44,725 bases of DNA, from assembly GCA_964529445.1 (NCBI GenBank), contig CAZGWJ010000013.1:1-44725 (forward strand), read 5' to 3'. The translations under genes were made by a program, and so were the position numbers. Below the pieces are notes generated by a model. That model was not told the DNA's origin. It made no database searches and was given only the letters and a program-made list of their open reading frames with translations. Numbering within the stretch: position 1 is the first letter of the stretch; every line of letters starts with the position of its first letter. The stretch is from CAZGWJ01 sp964529445. GTDB taxonomy: Bacteria; Oederibacteriota; Muellerivitia; Muellerivitales; Muellerivitaceae. Of the stretch, positions 41,801 to 44,725 are shown one piece after another.

Positions 41801-43289
41801 GCGCGAGAATGAGCGGGGTGGGCGTAACGGGAGCCCTCGATCCGGCCCGACTCAACGCGTCGTAGGGCTCGATCCAGTAGTGGAGGCTGTGGGCGTTCGA
41901 AACAGCCGTGTCCACCCAGGCGAGGGTCGTGGCAGGAGTGGCTTCCACGGTTGCCACGGGGGTGTGGGTCTGTGTGCCGACAGGCGGGGGCAAGGCGCTC
42001 GAACGGAAGATCCGGTATCCCGCCAATCCGTAGGTCCCCGCTGTTCCCGGGTCCCACGAGAGGGTCACGGCCTGGGCGGTCGCACCCGGCGTGACCTGCA
42101 GGGTCCCGACCGCCAGCGGATGAAGGATGCCGGCCTTCACGGTGTTGGACGCGGAGGAACCCAGCAGGTTCGAGGCCACGATCTGGTAGGCCGGGAAAAG
42201 CGACGAGGAGGCGTAGGACGCCGTCGTCGTATCGTCCCAGGATTGGGTCGCTCCGGGTGTCGGCGTGAGGACGGCGATCGTGACACCCTGTCGCTTCACC
42301 TGGTAGGAGAGGACATCCTCCGGGGATACCAGTCCCGTCCAGAAGAGTCGCACGCCCCAGGTCGGCGTGGCCTGCGTGACGGCGGCCGAAAGAAGCGGCG
42401 CGAAAGGTGCCAACGGTGCCGGTTGCAGGGGAGTCGTCGAATACTCCGGAAGGAGGCCCTCGTTGCCCGACGCGTCCACGGCCTGGACCAGGTAGTAGAG
42501 GGGAGGATTTCCCGGCTGGCTGGCGAAAGCATCGATGAAGGAGTTTCCCGAAACCGTGGCGTAGGGAGTCGGCTGCGCCGTCAGGAGAATTCCGGCGGCG
42601 ATCGGGGTCGGAGGAAGGGTGGGACTGGGGGACGGAGTCGGGGTGTTCCAGGTTCCCGTCGGAGTGAGGGTGGGCGTCGGGCTGTCACCCGTCGGGGTCG
42701 CGGTGAAGGTCGCCGTGTCCGCCGGGCTGGGCACGAACCGGAAAATCCGGTACAGACCGACCGGGTAACTGCTTGAAGGCGGCGCCCATCCCAGGTCCAG
42801 GGCCCCGCTGTGGAGCCGGGACACCGTGACGGGCGAGACGGCCGCGGGAATCCGGAAGGGCGCGGTCACGAGCGTGGCCGGGGAACCTTCCCCGTCGCCG
42901 TTGATACCCGCCACCTCATAAAGGTAGGAACGGCCGTTGGAGACGGCTGGATCGACGACCGCCAGGGTGGCATCGGCGCGGACCGTCGCGATGGGGGTCG
43001 CAGAGGGCGCCAGGGTCCCGGTCGGGGTGGGGGAAAGATCCAACACCCGGCGCCGCAGGACGTAGACCGTGGACTGCGGTTCGGGGTCCCAGCGGAGGGT
43101 CACGGCCCCGTCTCCCGGCGTTGCGCGAAAGCTCACTGGTTCACCCGGCACCCCCGCCGATACCGAACCGCTTACCACGAAGACACCAAGGCACGAAGAT
43201 AGCAATATGATCAACGTCCGTTTCAACCGGTCATCCGCCATGATCCGTCCTTCGTGTCTTCGTGCCTTCGTGGTGGAAATCGAGTCCAT
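38850..43289 (-). CDS. Large FnIII-array protein with T/P-rich loop inserts and FlgD-like/T9SS-type tail
   Basis: 1479 residues from the ATG ending at 43289, which overlaps the stop of the upstream barrel gene (TGATG) and has GCGAGG 5 nt upstream. A second ATG ending at 43241 (AAGGA upstream) gives 1463 residues and a shorter, more normal signal peptide. The signal core spans about 25-45, ending at V-S-A. About 13 FnIII domains follow (core W in L-R-W, L-G-W, L-S-W, V-S-W). Several carry T/P-rich inserts in one loop (for example T-P-T-P-T-G), and the second domain contains a stretch of about 40 T/P-rich residues. The last 80 residues match the giant protein's tail: L-K-V-Y-S-L-S-G-V-Y, S-W-D-G-K-N-D-R-G-E, A-S-G-V-Y-L-I, Q-K-I-A-V-V-K. 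Probably exported to the surface by a type IX-like route. The N-terminus is partly encoded by repeat DNA. Confidence 0.88.
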   Translation of the reverse strand: MDSISTTKARRHEGRIMADDRLKRTLIILLSSCLGVFVVSGSVSAGVPGEPVSFRATPGDGAVTLRWDPEPQSTVYVLRRRVLDLSPTPTGTLAPSATPIATVRADATLAVVDPAVSNGRSYLYEVAGINGDGEGSPATLVTAPFRIPAAVSPVTVSRLHSGALDLGWAPPSSSYPVGLYRIFRFVPSPADTATFTATPTGDSPTPTLTPTGTWNTPTPSPSPTLPPTPIAAGILLTAQPTPYATVSGNSFIDAFASQPGNPPLYYLVQAVDASGNEGLLPEYSTTPLQPAPLAPFAPLLSAAVTQATPTWGVRLFWTGLVSPEDVLSYQVKRQGVTIAVLTPTPGATQSWDDTTTASYASSSLFPAYQIVASNLLGSSASNTVKAGILHPLAVGTLQVTPGATAQAVTLSWDPGTAGTYGLAGYRIFRSSALPPPVGTQTHTPVATVEATPATTLAWVDTAVSNAHSLHYWIEPYDALSRAGSRAPVTPTPLILAPTPVTGLTVSGPSGNNRVEVSWSPGGAGFYGQAVFYRLYRRITQTPTPQAISTVAADVTSFQDAVVGVGPQTPVVYQVSALDVWGNESTLSNLSDPVTMGDPQVPAAPSVNAVSGSASSLSFGWPENPSPDQVLSYEVHGSGYWIATPEATPLAVVTAVPTFMTWTANGLNPWEEAVYWLYAVNAQGRGDPATLRAIVPGSIQVTAEITPDTRKVDVSWTLQPTASVTPVVDAVVVHRSESPDSGFIPVGTVPAGTDSFVDATAAGGKRYYYRVTARDSASGAESPLLPGATPDPVADVSVWPSAPVFTVTPMVAATGFAWQPTATQEAVSIYHLYRNATYVAGSPADGGYAIYLSLADVPGALVRYQMIAENSVGMGDPSVSVTLLVPPAVTPQATLTPPAAWTPTPSVPILSGSTWITELTYPGDVAQYSIYRSTDSSFATETQVGIVAAPTSIFADLPSSLPPDGTVHYYRVVARTSNGVEAVRNLSGPLTVTLWPAAPVSLAVSSSQSAMTVCWAAPVSGAVTPGSYTVYRSEGVTATRTPVATLTAPSTVWVDPAVTPGGAYIYGVEAYGAGGPSPSSVAVSGLAMDPPVLQVTPLPGRHSLSWTQLAAAGSVTGYVVERRAIPTPQFTPLSGLLRGMAVTTFTDLALIQGTTYVYRVAGADAFGTAGGWSEPVTQAAAPLPVSGLRALSGDGIVQLLWDFQAGTTVTYTIQRKLGSAPGSDYSDLRTGYSAVNFADATAVNKTYWTYRVITVDSSSGLTAVSSEVTALPARAPVLGDRTVRADPNEFGVVLTWSPADPPGTFEASFMYPLAGYRIYRSVDGGATYEWIATVPAGTTTYTDPVDVLGGPTRTYLVRAYDDTEGDPGLAHESAYELVRVAPLQARTALDRNSLRPFGGPDEKTVNIRFVVTQEGRVTLKVYSLSGVYVKQLVDARYGQGIHWTSWDGKNDRGEWVASGVYLITTFMENRREVQKIAVVK
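43174..43199. repeat. Dispersed ACGAAG-type repeat, copy 2 (plus orientation)
   Basis: Plus strand: ACCACGAAGACACCAAGG followed by CACGAAGA. It forms an inverted pair with copy 3 (43249-43276) around 49 nt. Read in the FnIII gene frame it encodes the signal-peptide core S-S-C-L-G-V-F-V-V. Confidence 0.75.
43249..43276. repeat. Dispersed ACGAAG-type repeat, copy 3 (minus orientation)
   Basis: Minus strand: CCACCACGAAGGCACGAAGA followed by CACGAAGG. It lies 10 nt after the ATG at 43289 and encodes S-T-T-K-A-R-R-H-E-G. Its GAAGGA end also supplies the Shine-Dalgarno of the internal ATG at 43241. Confidence 0.75.
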
Positions 43290-44725
43290 CAGAACCTCGC
43301 CTCCAGGGACAACGCGCCCCGCCACAGGACGTAGCTGTTCTTGGGATCCAGTAGGTTCAGGTTGGTCTCCCGAGTGAAATCGAGCCCGAAACGGATGTTC
43401 TTGAACAGATTGTAGTTGAACTGGGTGGTCCCCTGGTAGCGGTTGCTGCTGACCCGGTAGTACTCGTACTCGGAGGTCTTCCTCCGGCGCTCGGCCAGGA
43501 AGATCAGTCGCCATTCCAGGGCCTGCTCGAACTTCAGTTTCCAGCCCACGAGCGGGACCCGGATCACCTTGTTCTGCAGGAAACGCTGGACGTATTCGGC
43601 CGAGAGGATGGTGTTGTTCTCGAAGCTCTCCACCCCGCGCGTGACGGACTCCCCCAGCGTCCGCTGGAAGCGGACGTTGCCCTGCCCCTTCTCGTTGATG
43701 TCATAGGGCGTCGTGACCACGTAGGTGTTCGACTCGGAATCCGAGTCGATGCGCGGTGGAGCCGAGGAGTCGTATTGGGTGCTGTCGGTGCGCGTGAAGA
43801 GGAAGGAGAGGGAATTCACCCGGAACCGGGCGTAGGGAACCATGAAGATTCTACGATTCCATGTGGATTCCAGTTCCAGCGTCCGCCCCTCCAGTCGGGT
43901 GGGACGGGAACCTTCCGAAAGCACGTTCAAGGAACGGTTCCAGTTGCCGCGGGGACGGAATTCCCAGAACGGCAGGGTCCGGAACGCGCCGTTCACGCGG
44001 TGGGATAGGGTCTGCGTGCTGTAGGTGGCGATGCCGCCGGGAGGGGCCAGCCACCACTTCTCCCGGAACGCCAGGGGCCTTTTGCCCTCGAAGTTCTGGA
44101 CCGTTGAAGTGGCGCCTTCCGTGCGCCCGCCGTCCAGCGTGAGGTTGATCTTCCGGAAGAAGGGCACCCAGGTCCCCGGCACGACGCTCAGGGAGAGGTT
44201 CAGGGAGTTGTTGGTGGAGAGCCGGGCTCCCCCGTAGGAGGTGAAATCGCGCTCGTTGGAACCCGTGTAGTCCGCCTGGGGCACAAGACCCGGGATGCCG
44301 CGGTACACGGCACCCATCCGGGGCTGGATGCGCTTGTTGAAGGGGGTATAGGACGACACTCCGCCCGCCTGGCCTGCGAAATTGGTGTTGCCCTTCGCCT
44401 CGGTCAGTGACCACTGGTAGCCGGGAGTGAAGGTGAGGTTCTTCACGACCTCGGTGTTGTTGGTCCAACCGTAGTTCTGGACCCGGGTGGTCCGATCGAA
44501 ATCGGGGATCCTCTCGAAATCGAAATCCTGCGTGTCCCGCGTCCAGGAATAGCCTTGCGTGAACTGGTTGGAACCGATCTTGAGGAAAAGCAGGCGGTTG
44601 GGGCTGTCGTACGTGCTGGCGATCGATCCCTGTCGCTGAGCCTTCCGGCTGTTGCCCTGGACACCCGATTGGGCCAGGTAGTCTTCCAGATACGTGCTGG
44701 TCTCGGCCGTGTCGTTGCCCGAAAG
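43289..44725 (-). CDS. Outer-membrane beta-barrel protein, possibly SprA-like (partial, N-terminus beyond window)
   Basis: The frame is open from the stop at 43289 to the window edge (about 478 residues of the C-terminal part). Alternating polar/hydrophobic strands with aromatic ends dominate throughout (N-L-S-L-S-V, W-E-F-R-P-R-G-N-W). The last residues S-L-E-A-R-F end in Phe, the outer-membrane barrel signal. Strands such as I-R-F-G-L-D-F-T-R-E near the end recall the C-terminus of SprA, the T9SS translocon barrel, but only in general pattern. It could equally be another large barrel (LptD- or TamB-partner-like). It is directly coupled (TGATG) to the FnIII gene with a T9SS-type tail, the main reason SprA is considered. 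Confidence 0.75.
   Translation of the reverse strand, partial: LSGNDTAETSTYLEDYLAQSGVQGNSRKAQRQGSIASTYDSPNRLLFLKIGSNQFTQGYSWTRDTQDFDFERIPDFDRTTRVQNYGWTNNTEVVKNLTFTPGYQWSLTEAKGNTNFAGQAGGVSSYTPFNKRIQPRMGAVYRGIPGLVPQADYTGSNERDFTSYGGARLSTNNSLNLSLSVVPGTWVPFFRKINLTLDGGRTEGATSTVQNFEGKRPLAFREKWWLAPPGGIATYSTQTLSHRVNGAFRTLPFWEFRPRGNWNRSLNVLSEGSRPTRLEGRTLELESTWNRRIFMVPYARFRVNSLSFLFTRTDSTQYDSSAPPRIDSDSESNTYVVTTPYDINEKGQGNVRFQRTLGESVTRGVESFENNTILSAEYVQRFLQNKVIRVPLVGWKLKFEQALEWRLIFLAERRRKTSEYEYYRVSSNRYQGTTQFNYNLFKNIRFGLDFTRETNLNLLDPKNSYVLWRGALSLEARF

Noticed and set aside
43290..43514. N-terminal extension of the large FnIII protein to 43514
   Set aside because: It lies wholly inside the upstream barrel gene in another frame and has no signal peptide; the coupled ATG at 43289 is better.

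Overview
The window is GC-rich and nearly every convincing gene reads on the minus strand. The organism is a diderm (Gram-negative-type) bacterium: it has lipoproteins with lipoboxes, an apolipoprotein N-acyltransferase, a PorV/PorQ-type outer-membrane barrel, and a second outer-membrane barrel ending in the C-terminal Phe typical of such proteins. Threonine-rich lipoprotein linkers, giant fibronectin-III (FnIII) proteins with FlgD-like C-terminal tails and short dispersed repeats suggest an uncultivated lineage of the kind known from metagenomes. I cannot name the phylum; an FCPU426/Goldbacteria-like or Fibrobacterota-like group is only a guess.

Layout on the window coordinates: (1) 1-4245, two paralogous secreted lipoproteins with Thr-rich stalks. 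(2) 4486-9842, a TPR/coiled-coil protein and a large secreted modular glycoside hydrolase-like protein. (3) 10065-12728, a membrane protein fused to a spermidine-synthase domain, and a LacI-type regulator. (4) 12864-13576, a cyclophilin lipoprotein and tRNA-Glu(UUC) with a clear promoter. (5) 13674-27013, a five-gene operon: three prepilin/pilus-assembly-like proteins, a 2359-residue FnIII protein with a FlgD-like tail, and a PorV-like barrel fused to FnIII domains. A good sigma-54 promoter and a 42-bp dyad precede it. (6) 27328-31168, lnt, an NHL-propeller lipoprotein and a PAS histidine kinase, joined by ATGA overlaps. (7) 31352-36181, gap, pgk, tpiA, secG and a second LacI-type regulator. 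(8) 36409-44725, an outer-membrane barrel gene cut by the window edge, a 1479-residue FnIII protein with a FlgD-like tail, a ComF-type phosphoribosyltransferase and a GT-C glycosyltransferase.

Regions 5 and 8 are the most interesting. In each, a giant FnIII protein with a C-terminal tail like type IX secretion (T9SS) targeting domains is translationally coupled to an outer-membrane barrel gene: PorV-like in one, possibly SprA-like in the other. In region 5 the giant protein also occupies the place that PilY1 holds in minor-pilin operons. This suggests a surface-adhesin system combining type IV pilus-like minor pilins with a type IX-like export route. The idea rests on domain recognition by eye and needs profile searches.

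The 5' ends of the FnIII gene in region 8 and of the porV-like gene in region 5 contain copies of a dispersed ACGAAG-type repeat, so part of their N-terminal signal regions is encoded by repeat DNA. Long plus-strand reading frames throughout are read as GC-driven antisense shadows.
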